Below, piece by piece: positions 48,201 to 54,632 of a stretch of DNA of 64,000 nucleotides (position 1 is its first letter; each line of letters starts with the position of its first letter). This stretch comes from Paenibacillus pini JCM 16418 (GTDB taxonomy: Bacteria > Bacillota > Bacilli > Paenibacillales > Paenibacillaceae): positions 62,001 through 126,000 of the forward strand of contig NZ_BAVZ01000003.1 of the NCBI RefSeq assembly GCF_000576305.1. The letters are read 5' to 3'. The translations under genes and the position numbers were made by a program. The notes under the pieces were generated by a model that was not told the DNA's origin, searched no databases, and worked only from the letters and a program-made list of their open reading frames with translations.

Positions 48201-49579
48201 TAAAGCATAAAACCCTAGCGAAGAGCCTGCACTGCGATACGATCAATCCCTACATCCAACTGGAAGGCAGTCCGTTCTACATTGTCCGGGAAACCCAGGA
48301 GTGGAAAGCGCTGAAAGACGCGCAGGGCCGGGAACTGCCCCGGCTGGCAGGAGTCAGTTCCTTTGGCATCGGAGGCGTCAATGCTCACGTCGTCATCGAG
48401 GAGTATGTGCCGAAGGAAGAGGTTCCTGCGATTTCTTATCAACCGGTCGCCCTGGTCTGGTCGGCGAGAAACGAAGAACGTCTTCAGGATCAGGCCCGGC
48501 AGGCGTTGCAGTCTATCGTGGAAGGACGCTATACAGACCGCGATCTGACGCGGATAGCGTACACACTGCAAGTGGGCCGGGAAGCCATGGAAGAACGGCT
48601 TGGTATCCTTGCGGCTTCGATGTCGGAGCTGAAAGAGAAGCTGGAGAGCTACTTGGCGGGCAAGGACAGTCTGGAAGATGTGTACCGCGGGCGTGTCGAT
48701 AAAGGAGCGATGCACACGCTGACCGCTGATGAGGACATTCAAGAAGCGGTCGGAAAGTGGATGCAGCGCGGAAAATACAGCAAGCTAATGGAATTTTGGG
48801 TGAAAGGGCTGAGTGTGGACTGGGTCAAACTGTACGGTTCAAATCACCCGCGCAGAATTCCGCTGCCAACGTACCCATTCGCCAGGGAGCACTACTGGGT
48901 AGAAGATGCGAGCAAGGCAAGTGGTAGCGCCGCAAGCCAGAGCGTCACTGACGCCTGGGGCTCCACAGCAGTTCTGCATCCTCTGCTGCATCGGAATACC
49001 TCCAACCTGATGGAACAGCGTTTCAGCTCGACGTTTACCGGCCAAGAGTTTTTCCTCGCTGATCATGTTGTGAAAGGGCAACCTATTTTGCCTGGCGTTG
49101 CCCATCTGGAGATGGCTCGCGAGGCGGTACAGATGGCCCTCGGCGAAATGGCTGGGACTCAAACGGCAATTCGACTCAAAAATATCGTTTGGATTCGTCC
49201 GATCATCGTGGAAGAGCAACCGGTGAAAGTTCATATCGGATTGCATCTCATAGATGACGGGGAGCTCTCCTACGAGGTGTACGGTCAGTCGGAAACCGCC
49301 GATGACGGTCTTATCCTGTACAGCCAAGGCAGTGCTGAGCTAAGTTCTGTCTGCCAGACACCGGTCATCGAGCTCTCTCACCTGCAGGCGGCATGCCGGC
49401 CAAGCACTTTTACCATACGCGACGTTTATGAGACCTATAAGAGAATCGGCTTTGACTACGGCCCGGCGTTCTGCGGAGTGGAGCAGATTTATATGGGGGA
49501 AGATTTCCTATTGGCCACGTTGTCTCTGCTTCTGAAGTGCTCGATTTGGCCGATCCGTATGTGCTCCATCCGGGCTTGA
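39212..49579 (+). CDS. pksN: Bacillaene-type NRPS-PKS PksN, segment 1 (C-A-PCP-KS-DH-KR-ACP-KS-DH')
   Basis: ATG 39212 overlaps the pksM stop and is preceded by AAGGGAG at 39196-39202. About 25 N-terminal residues (LLDAYKSGKLSITEVEEQL) look like a helical docking element. Then follow C (39310-40610; HHLIFDG at 39697), A (40690-42205; YTSGSTGRPKG), PCP (42240-42465; GGDS), KS (42615-43890; HANCSSS, intact histidines), DH (44430-45310; HIIQGMAIVPA, with Ala after the Pro), KR (45345-46590; GGAGGLG, QADYAVAN), ACP (46665-46905, GLDSI), KS (47090-48405; DTACSSS, HGTGT, NIGH) and DH (48970 on). The A domain inserts the second amino acid, alanine in known bacillaene lines. Sense ends near 49530, where one missing C breaks LSLPSEVLDLADPY. 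Confidence 0.9.
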   Translation: MNPAVLLDAYKSGKLSITEVEEQLRQLKQASLRSPLSEGQKGLWALHKMSPGMSAYNLPVCFRVLNSLDVAKFREALQVVQAQFPILSSVVEEDDKGVPYAVVQPSQPLSCSQSDLPGMEPSEIISHVRAKAYEPFQLEQGPLMRTHLFTLPNQETIVLITFHHLIFDGISMLSFLKALLSAYQELVDGRQPRLSSHAASYRDFVEWEQDMLDGKKGAEHLAYWKRQLSGTLPVLEIPSDHPRASAQSFKGRTYTRMLPDQLAEQIKAFSHSYSTNLSIVYLSIFKLLLHRYTQQEDIIVGMPTIGRPEDRFESIIGYFINMIAVRSQLTGTNAFSDLVHDLQMTVADGLDHAAYPFPRLVKELKVERSRANSPLFQTVFMYQNFVQNGGLEDILAVCPALHLALMEEVRQEGEFELALEVYEQGDGIALSFKYDPDCFELSTIERMMTHYIQLAQESMQDPTLPLADYSLLSSNEQIKVVADWNATQADYPKDLCIHECFAEKVRQQLDAVAIILEEKALTYRQLDEKITLLALYLQERGVCPESLVGLCVERSMEMLIGVLGILKAGGAYVALDPNYPDERLKYMLEDSGVAIVLTQSKFKKHLNALIKDDAFTLSLDQEWEEIAEAAKQNVQLKREVRPDHLAYVLYTSGSTGRPKGVMIEHRSIMNTLHFLEARYPVTRQDTYLLKTNYIFDVSISELFGWFIGDGHLVILPPGGEKSPELMARAIEKHRVTHLNFVPAMLNAFLTHVADHKTFSEQNAVKYLMVAGEAFPKELVKKAVDVFKRSRVENIYGPTETSIYATWFSCTQEIITSRHTPIGRPITNTQAYIVDKQLRPVPIGIPGELCIAGYGLARGYFNQPALTAEKFVDNPFQPGTKLYRTGDLTRWLPDGQIEYLGRIDNQVKLRGFRIELGAIETRISGYPGIEDAVAVVKQAGEHKTLVAYYTAREGKTAPVARELRSHLKTGLPDYMVPAHIIRVDRMPLTPSGKIDRKELADWPVTVQQSETQSMPESRVEQAVLAIWEDVLQVGGMGNRDGFFDVGGDSLLAVAVAERIRKELACEFTAMDLFEYPTIQAIASYIAAQQHDDPAALDMVRDEGMEDGGKKDQTRGTREKLDADRVVVELPEAYRDSLAIIGISCEFPGAGNHFEFWNNLLTGKESLKFFTPDELRDLGVPPELAENAGYVPVQSTIAGKDRFDPGFFNLSPKDAGFMDPQLRLLLLHAWKAVEDAGYVAREIPHTSVFMTGSNNGYRALLPEEWTESLETPDGYVSWVLAQSGTIPTMISHKLGLKGPSYFVHANCSSSLVGLYSAYQSLKSGESKYALVGGATLHTGTGVGYVHQAGLNFSTDGHVKAFDASADGMTGGEGAAVLLLKKAADAVADGDHIYALLRGIGLNNDGADKVGFYAPSVKGQADVIRKVLDTTGIDPESISYVEAHGTGTKLGDPIELSALSAVYREHTKRKQYCGIGSVKTNIGHLDTAAGMAGCIKVAMSLYHGELAPTINYKEPNPNMNLENSPFYVVESRKRLEAKEEPYRAALSAFGLGGTNTHAIFEAYRRPNQEEPVSGPYLIPVSAKNQERLRSYAEALLDYLNEGRLAEGRLADLAYTFQVGREAMDIRVAFVAADAAELKGQLENYLQGQGGKRSLGLYTGERKQEGGTLLEDDEDSKTLVRAWITGGRLSKLAEAWCRGMSVDWTLLYSEAKPHRMSAPTYPFAQERYWPRPVQSETPPLTGPSLLHPMLHQNTSVLSEQRFTSNFTGKESFIADHIIQGMAIVPAVVTLEMARAAAEQGLDNAADSDTSIRLRNVVWVRPIEASEERQVQVNVGLYEENGQIVYSMYGEPQPSEADPLLYNQGVVELVTIAEVPHLDLAVIRQQCGQEQLTSGRFYESMLGADYGSSYKGVQAVYMGEDQLLAKLSLPSSAAHTLNSYVLHPSMMDGALQAAEYLQNVTRARHLAEGEAFLAALPFALQELEVIGTCQPDMWVHVRFSEGNKAGETIQKVDIDLCDDLGSVLVRMKGFSTRILDGSSRSDEAADQSSILMLEPVWIEQVVPPDTEVVSYAEQTVVLVESAAELRDSIEAHMKGVRIVVLDHGPGATSERFSIYAEQVFGLIRAAFEQKPQERMLIQIVVTAQDDQQLFTGLTGMLRTARSENSKLIGQLIELQSTVDFNAIPENLEMDKLRPSDIHIRYDKNRRYTADWREAMNVPKDEILSLPWKDGGVYLITGGAGGLGGLFAKEIAHRTTGAVLIIAGRSTQDAKIDSRLEALHGFGARTLYKQVDVTDRDEVFRLIREIRNEFGSLDGILHAAGLIKDSYIIKKTNQELKEVMAPKVTGVIHLDEAIQDDELDFFLLFSSASGSLGSAGQADYAVANTFLDAFAGYRNELVSRKARQGRTLSVIWPLWKDGGMQVDAAIEEMLRQRTGAVPLETSSGMEAVYKAWTLNSDRILVLAGNQRMMRHKLLPAKEEVRTRAVKKGMDTESLENRVRAALREQVSQILQVKKEELDDDTDLTSYGLDSISMTDLTNKLNRSYKLELTPPLFFEYATLRELSVYLAAEHQNVLAVQFASTNRPSASGTTSSVPSDEWRAIEEERPNQILPQRRTRSVFPSAPQERKQHHGASEPIAIIGLSGIFPKAKDEIEYWDNLVSGKDCITEIPKVRWDWRDYYGDPTKEANKTNVIWGGFIDGIAEFDPLFFGISPREAEQMEPQQRLLMTYAWKAVEDAGYSAQSLSGTQTGVFVGTGNTGYGALLAQTQAAIEGAAAANMSPSAGPNRVSYFMNLHGPSEPIDTACSSSLVAIHHAVSAIGDGICDMAIAGGVNTIILPEAYISFDKAGALSKEGKCKAFSDRADGFAHGEGAGMVLLKKLSAAERDGDHIYGVIRGTAVNHGGRSNSLTTPNPKAQSELLQTAYTKAGIDPRTVTYIEAHGTGTSLGDPIEVNGLKSAFQELYRKTGDSEVLGKHCGLGSVKTNIGHLSLAAGVAGVIKILLQLKHKTLAKSLHCDTINPYIQLEGSPFYIVRETQEWKALKDAQGRELPRLAGVSSFGIGGVNAHVVIEEYVPKEEVPAISYQPVALVWSARNEERLQDQARQALQSIVEGRYTDRDLTRIAYTLQVGREAMEERLGILAASMSELKEKLESYLAGKDSLEDVYRGRVDKGAMHTLTADEDIQEAVGKWMQRGKYSKLMEFWVKGLSVDWVKLYGSNHPRRIPLPTYPFAREHYWVEDASKASGSAASQSVTDAWGSTAVLHPLLHRNTSNLMEQRFSSTFTGQEFFLADHVVKGQPILPGVAHLEMAREAVQMALGEMAGTQTAIRLKNIVWIRPIIVEEQPVKVHIGLHLIDDGELSYEVYGQSETADDGLILYSQGSAELSSVCQTPVIELSHLQAACRPSTFTIRDVYETYKRIGFDYGPAFCGVEQIYMGEDFLLATLSLLLKCSIWPIRMCSIRA
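40690..42205 (+). other. Adenylation domain 2, probably alanine by position
   Basis: The same manual alignment gives D-V-S-M-M-A-I-I-Y-K from FDVSISELF, VPAMLNAF, LMVAGEA, NIYGPTETSIY and the terminal lysine. I do not recognise this as a textbook code. Alanine is inferred only from the matching module in PksN/BaeN. The N-terminal core differs clearly from domain 1, while the C-terminal part from about 41672 is nearly the same as in domain 1. Confidence 0.6.
41672..44380 (+). repeat. Copy 2 of a 2.7 kb NRPS-KS duplication
   Basis: This is the partner of 1459-4164, in direct orientation about 40.2 kb away, in PksN. It is three bases longer in the PCP-KS linker. The shared silent sites argue for recent gene conversion or duplication in preference to selection on the protein alone. 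Confidence 0.85.
47822..48899 (+). repeat. Copy 1 of a 1.1 kb KS and linker duplication in PksN
   Basis: The block begins at KKLSAAERDGDHIYG and runs through HGTGT, NIGH and the post-KS linker to the PTYPFA motif. It is nearly identical at base level to 52347-53424, about 4.5 kb downstream. The KS N-terminal halves before the block are similar but clearly more diverged. Confidence 0.85.
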
Positions 49580-51348
49580 TGGATTCAGCTCTGCAAGCGT
49601 CCAGCCTGCTAGCAGAGTCGGAAGAAATGCCTTTGATGCTGCCATTTGCAGTAGAAGAACTTGAGGTGTTCGGCAAATGTACATCTGGTATGTGGGTATA
49701 TGCCCGAAACAGTACAGGCAGCAGGTCAGGAGACAAAATAGTAAAGCGGGATATTGATCTGTGCGATGAGCACGGCCGTGTCTGCGTACGGCTAAAAGGC
49801 TTATCCTTTAGAGAAGCCGAAGCGGACCGGAATCCGAACCCGGGCGCAACTTTCCCGGAAACCCTTGAATCGTTCATGCTGGAGCCAGTCTGGAAACCGC
49901 AAGCTGTCCATACGGAGGGAGAGAGCCTTGGCTATGCAAGGCATCTGGTGATCCTTTGCGGAATGACAGGCTTCAGTAGCAGGGATACTGCGAAAAGGCC
50001 GGGCGGAATGCAGTTCGTTCAACTGGAGCTGTCACAGCCGGATATAGCAGAGCGCTTCCATGCTTGTGCAGATCAGGTCTTTGAGATGATTCGGGATCTT
50101 CTCACCGAGAAGCCGCAAGAACGTGTGCTTCTTCAGGTGGTAGTCCCTTCGCAGGGCGACCAGCAATTGTTTGCAGGGCTGACAGGACTGTTGCAGTCGG
50201 CCGAACTGGAACATGCCAGACTTATAGGACAAACAATTATATTGGATACAGACATAAAATTCGAGGAACTTGTTGCCATATTGGAAGAAAACAAGATCAG
50301 CAGAGAGAAGAGGATCCGATATCAAAAAGGACAAAGATTTGGTTTGAGCTGGAATGAGCTAGATGCAAAAGAGGGTGATGTACCAGTCCCGTGGAAAGAC
50401 GAAGGGGTATATCTTATTTCTGGAGGGACGGGAGGCCTCGGCTTCATCTTTGCTCATGACATCTTGCGACAAACCAAGCGCAGCACCCTAGTTCTAGTGG
50501 GACGTTCGGCATTAAGTCCGGATAAGAGAACCCGGATTCAGGAGCTTTCGGATGCAGGTGCGAAGGTTGTTTACAAGCAGGTGGATGTGGCGATGGAAGA
50601 TGCCACCCATGCATTGATCGGCGAAATCCTACGAGATTATGGCAAGCTCGATGGTATTCTTCACAGCGCAGGCGTTATCAAAGACAACTATCTTGTCAAC
50701 AAAACGACTGAAGAAATGCAGGAGGTTCTCGCGCCTAAGGTTCGTGGACTTGTGAATTTGGATGAAGCGACCAAGGAACTACCGCTCGACTTCTTTATTC
50801 TGTTCTCCTCCCTAGCGAGCACGGCAGGGAGCGCTGGGCAGGCGGATTATGCGATGGCCAACGCTTTTATGGACGCTTACGCAACGTACCGCAACTCTCT
50901 GATTAAAACACTATACCGTCACGGGCACACCCTTTCGATCCATTGGCCTTACTGGAAAGAAGGCGGCATGAAGGTCGATGCCGAAACGGAAAAAATGACG
51001 CTTCAGAAATACGGCATCACTGCCATGCAGGCATCAACTGGCATTTCGGCGTTGTACCGGGGGTTAGCTTCCGGCAAAAGTGAGGTTCTGGTTATGGAGG
51101 GCGAACTGACCCGTATAAGACAGCATTTACTCTCGGAAGCGATGGAACAGGTAATTCCTCCGACCGCTGTGTCAGAAATAAAAGAGTCATCATCTACGCT
51201 AGTGGAGACGGAACTTGACACAGGAAATTTGACCGATAAGGTTTTGATTGCTCTGAAGTTAGAAGTGTCCAAATTACTCAAGATTCAATCAGGTGCGATC
51301 GATGTTGATTTGGAATTCAACCAATACGGCTTCGACTCCATTACCTGA
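49531..51348 (+). CDS. pksN: PksN segment 2: DH end, KR and start of ACP12
   Basis: The segment picks up the DH at SEVLDLADPYVLHPGLMDSALQ, which supplies the second half of the catalytic pair (Asp in HPGLMD), then the DH tail. A complete KR follows (49860-51115; SGGTGGLG at 50410, HSAGVIKDN, FSSLAS, QADYAMAN). The ACP begins at about 51230 and reaches the phosphopantetheine serine (QYGFDSIT). The TGA at 51346 is created by a missing C: with CCC restored the text reads GFDSITLTEFAGKLNK and runs straight into the next segment. The module should make a conjugated double bond. Confidence 0.86.
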   Translation, partial: SEVLDLADPYVLHPGLMDSALQASSLLAESEEMPLMLPFAVEELEVFGKCTSGMWVYARNSTGSRSGDKIVKRDIDLCDEHGRVCVRLKGLSFREAEADRNPNPGATFPETLESFMLEPVWKPQAVHTEGESLGYARHLVILCGMTGFSSRDTAKRPGGMQFVQLELSQPDIAERFHACADQVFEMIRDLLTEKPQERVLLQVVVPSQGDQQLFAGLTGLLQSAELEHARLIGQTIILDTDIKFEELVAILEENKISREKRIRYQKGQRFGLSWNELDAKEGDVPVPWKDEGVYLISGGTGGLGFIFAHDILRQTKRSTLVLVGRSALSPDKRTRIQELSDAGAKVVYKQVDVAMEDATHALIGEILRDYGKLDGILHSAGVIKDNYLVNKTTEEMQEVLAPKVRGLVNLDEATKELPLDFFILFSSLASTAGSAGQADYAMANAFMDAYATYRNSLIKTLYRHGHTLSIHWPYWKEGGMKVDAETEKMTLQKYGITAMQASTGISALYRGLASGKSEVLVMEGELTRIRQHLLSEAMEQVIPPTAVSEIKESSSTLVETELDTGNLTDKVLIALKLEVSKLLKIQSGAIDVDLEFNQYGFDSIT

Positions 51349-54300
51349 CTGAGTTCGCGGGCAAGCTGAACAAGCTTTATAAGCTGGAGATGGCGCCAAC
51401 CGTATTTTTCGAATATACCAGCCTTAAGGCGGTCGCGGAATACTTGTCCAATCAGCATCAGAGCGCAATGATGGCACGGTTTGCCGTCCAGCAGCCACAG
51501 GCCCGGAATACTTTCCAACCAGTAGAAACGAAAAGCGCTAACTCGGAATCCCTGCAGAAACAGCGTTCCCGTTTCGCCAGCTCCGCAGCTTTTACTTCGC
51601 TGAAGCCGCAGACTCGTGATCTCGAAGCGGTTGCTGTTGTAGGAATGAGTGGTATTTTCCCAAAAGCTGCGGATGTGAACGAATACTGGAGCAATCTGGC
51701 ATCAGGGGAGGACTGCATCACCGAAATTCCCAAGGACCGCTGGGACTGGCGTGATTATTACGGTGATCCGACCAGAGAAGCGAACAAAACGAACGTCAAA
51801 TGGGGCGGCTTCATTGATGGCATTGCTGAATTCGATCCATTGTTCTTCGGCATCTCGCCGAGGGAAGCGGAGCAGATGGAACCGCAGCAGCGGTTGCTGA
51901 TGGCTTACGCCTGGAAGGCGGTGGAAGATGCTGGTTATTCGGCACAGAGTCTCTCGGGCTCGCAGACGGGCGTGTTCATCGGAACGGGGAACACCGGTTA
52001 TAGCTCTCTTCTCGCGAATGCCGATATCGAAGGGACTTCCGCTGCAAACATGAGCCCGTCCGCCGGTCCGAACCGGGTTAGCTATTTCATGAATCTTCAT
52101 GGCCCTAGCGAACCGATCGACACCGCTTGTTCATCCTCACTCGTCGCTATTCATAATGCGGTCCGGGCTATTGAGGATGGCACCTGTGAAATGGCCATAG
52201 CCGGCGGCGTCAATACGTTGGTGACGCCGCAAGGGCATATTGCCTATGATAAGGCCGGCGCACTGAGCAAAGAAGGAAGATGTAAGACTTTCTCGAACCA
52301 TGCCGATGGCTTTGCAGCCAGCGAAGGAGCCGGAATTCTATTTCTGAAGAAGCTTAGCGCAGCGGAACGGGACGGCGATCATATTTACGGCGTGATCCGC
52401 GGCACGGCGGTGAACCACGGGGGGCGCGCCAATTCCCTGACGACGCCGAACCCCAAGGCGCAGTCTGAGCTGCTTCAGACGGCGTACACCAAGGCGGGGA
52501 TCGATCCGCGCACGGTCACCTATATCGAAGCGCACGGAACCGGGACGTCGCTGGGCGACCCGATCGAAGTGAACGGTCTGAAGTCGGCCTTTCAGGAGCT
52601 GTACCGGAAAACCGGGGACAGCGAGGTGCTTGGCAAGCACTGCGGACTCGGCTCCGTGAAGACGAACATCGGGCATTTGTCTCTGGCGGCAGGAGTAGCG
52701 GGAGTGATTAAAATTCTACTTCAACTAAAGCATAAAACCCTAGCGAAGAGCCTGCACTGCGATACGATCAATCCCTACATCCAACTGGAAGGCAGCCCGT
52801 TCTACATTGTCCGGGAAACCCAGGAGTGGAAAGCGCTGAAAGACGCGCAGGGCCGGGAACTGCCCCGGCGGGCAGGGGTCAGCTCCTTTGGCATCGGAGG
52901 CGTCAATGCTCACGTCGTCATCGAGGAGTATGTGCCGAAGGAAGAGGGTCCTGCGATTTCGGATCAATCGGTCGCCCTGGTGTGGTCGGCGAGAAATGAA
53001 GAACGTCTTCAGGATCAGGCGCGGCAGGCGCTTGAGTCTATCGTGGAAGGACGCTACACAAACCGCGATCTGACGCGGATAGCATACACGCTGCAAGTGG
53101 GACGGGAAGCCATGGAAGAACGGCTTGGTATCCTTGCTTCTTCGATACCGGAGCTGAAAGAGAAGCTGGATGGCTACTTGGCGGGCCGAGATAGCCTAGA
53201 GGATGTATACCGCGGGCGTGTAGATAAAGGAGCGATGAACACGCTGACAGCCGATGAAGACATTCAAGAAGCGGTCGGAAAGTGGATGCAGCGCGGAAAA
53301 TATAGTAAGATACTGGAATTTTGGGTGAAAGGGCTGAATGTGGACTGGGTCAAACTGTACGGTTCGAATCGCCCGCGCAGAATTCCGCTGCCAACGTATC
53401 CGTTTGCCAAGGAACGCTACTGGGCAGGAGACGGCGCAGGCAACGCAAGCGAAAGCACCGCAACCTTGAGCGTTACGAACGGCTGGGGCACCAATGCTGT
53501 TCTGCACCCTCTGCTGCACCGAAACACCTCCGACTTGACGGAACAACGATTTAGCTCGACGTTCACTGGTCAGGAATTTTTCCTCACTGATCATAAAGTG
53601 ATGGGCAAGCCGGTATTGCCCGGCGTGGCGTATCTTGAGATGGCGCGGGAGGCTCTAACGCACGCCGTTAGAGAGGCAAAGCACTACAGAGGCGGAATGA
53701 GAATCCGCAATATGGTTTGGATTCAGCCGCTGACGCTTATTGACGGACCACTGCTCACGGAGATTTGTCTTGCGCCTCAAGACAACGGAGAAATTGCTTT
53801 CGAGGTCTACCGTGAATCGGCCAGCAAAGAAGGAGAACGGATCATTCACGGACAAGGTAGTATGGCGATTGGCTTAATGGAAGAGCAGCCGCTGCTGGAT
53901 TTGAAATCTTTGTTTTCCCAGTGCAGTTCAAACACGCTTACTTCCCAGCAATGCTATGAAATTTTCAAGACGTTGGGAATTGATTACGGTCCCGGACATC
54001 AGGGAATCGAGAGTGTGTACATCGGACAGGATCAAGCACTGGCTAAGTTGTCTCTGCCTGCCTCAATAGCGGATACTGCCGACACATTCGTGCTTCACCC
54101 CAGTATGCTCGACTCAGCACTTCAGGCAGTTATCGGGGTCAGAATGGATACTGCAGACGAGCCGTTGTCACTGCCATTTGCTCTACAGGAAGTAGAGATT
54201 TTCGGAGCATGCACGCCAAACATGTGGGCCTTTGTCAGACGATCGGAGGGTTTGGCTAAACAGGATACGATGCAAAGGCTGAATATCGACTTGGCGGACG

Positions 54301-54632
54301 AACAAGGACTCGTGCGCGTACGGATCAAAGGGATTACCTCGCGGGCACTGGAAGGGGGAGGCCCCCCTCGAATCGAGCCAAGGCAGATTCCCTCAGAGCT
54401 TACTGTCGAACCGGCCGATTCCGTACACTTATTGACGCCTGTATGGGATACGCTGAAGGTCGAGAGGCACCGCCCATTCCCGGCATTAAGTGATCGGGTT
54501 CTGGTCGTTGGAGGAGATGACAACGATATTGCACGTATTCGGGACATGTTTCCTGAAGCACAGAAACTTCATCTTCATCCTCTAGCATCCATCGACACGA
54601 TTGCCGAACAGTTGGAAGGTTGGGATTTGTAA
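51345..54632 (+). CDS. pksN: PksN segment 3: ACP end, KS13, DH and KR start
   Basis: The segment starts with LTEFAGKLNKLYKLEMAP, the second half of the ACP. It contains an intact KS (51625-52935; DTACSSS, EAHGTGTSLGDP, TNIGHLSLAAG) that is nearly identical over much of its length to the preceding KS, then a DH (53500-54350; HKVMGKPVLPG, YGPGHQG, HPSMLDSALQ) and the beginning of the KR structural subdomain (from 54420). The sense frame ends near 54617 with EQLE; one A restored in GGAAGG gives EQLERLGFVSHIVW, which aligns with the PksM KR of the other methylating module. The first ATG in this frame (51390) is internal. Confidence 0.86.
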   Translation: MTEFAGKLNKLYKLEMAPTVFFEYTSLKAVAEYLSNQHQSAMMARFAVQQPQARNTFQPVETKSANSESLQKQRSRFASSAAFTSLKPQTRDLEAVAVVGMSGIFPKAADVNEYWSNLASGEDCITEIPKDRWDWRDYYGDPTREANKTNVKWGGFIDGIAEFDPLFFGISPREAEQMEPQQRLLMAYAWKAVEDAGYSAQSLSGSQTGVFIGTGNTGYSSLLANADIEGTSAANMSPSAGPNRVSYFMNLHGPSEPIDTACSSSLVAIHNAVRAIEDGTCEMAIAGGVNTLVTPQGHIAYDKAGALSKEGRCKTFSNHADGFAASEGAGILFLKKLSAAERDGDHIYGVIRGTAVNHGGRANSLTTPNPKAQSELLQTAYTKAGIDPRTVTYIEAHGTGTSLGDPIEVNGLKSAFQELYRKTGDSEVLGKHCGLGSVKTNIGHLSLAAGVAGVIKILLQLKHKTLAKSLHCDTINPYIQLEGSPFYIVRETQEWKALKDAQGRELPRRAGVSSFGIGGVNAHVVIEEYVPKEEGPAISDQSVALVWSARNEERLQDQARQALESIVEGRYTNRDLTRIAYTLQVGREAMEERLGILASSIPELKEKLDGYLAGRDSLEDVYRGRVDKGAMNTLTADEDIQEAVGKWMQRGKYSKILEFWVKGLNVDWVKLYGSNRPRRIPLPTYPFAKERYWAGDGAGNASESTATLSVTNGWGTNAVLHPLLHRNTSDLTEQRFSSTFTGQEFFLTDHKVMGKPVLPGVAYLEMAREALTHAVREAKHYRGGMRIRNMVWIQPLTLIDGPLLTEICLAPQDNGEIAFEVYRESASKEGERIIHGQGSMAIGLMEEQPLLDLKSLFSQCSSNTLTSQQCYEIFKTLGIDYGPGHQGIESVYIGQDQALAKLSLPASIADTADTFVLHPSMLDSALQAVIGVRMDTADEPLSLPFALQEVEIFGACTPNMWAFVRRSEGLAKQDTMQRLNIDLADEQGLVRVRIKGITSRALEGGGPPRIEPRQIPSELTVEPADSVHLLTPVWDTLKVERHRPFPALSDRVLVVGGDDNDIARIRDMFPEAQKLHLHPLASIDTIAEQLEGWDL
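52347..53424 (+). repeat. Copy 2 of a 1.1 kb KS and linker duplication in PksN
   Basis: This is the direct partner of 47822-48899. The paired modules have the same domain set (KS-DH-KR), but the second feeds a methyltransferase in the next protein. The DH domains after the block diverge again. Confidence 0.85.
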
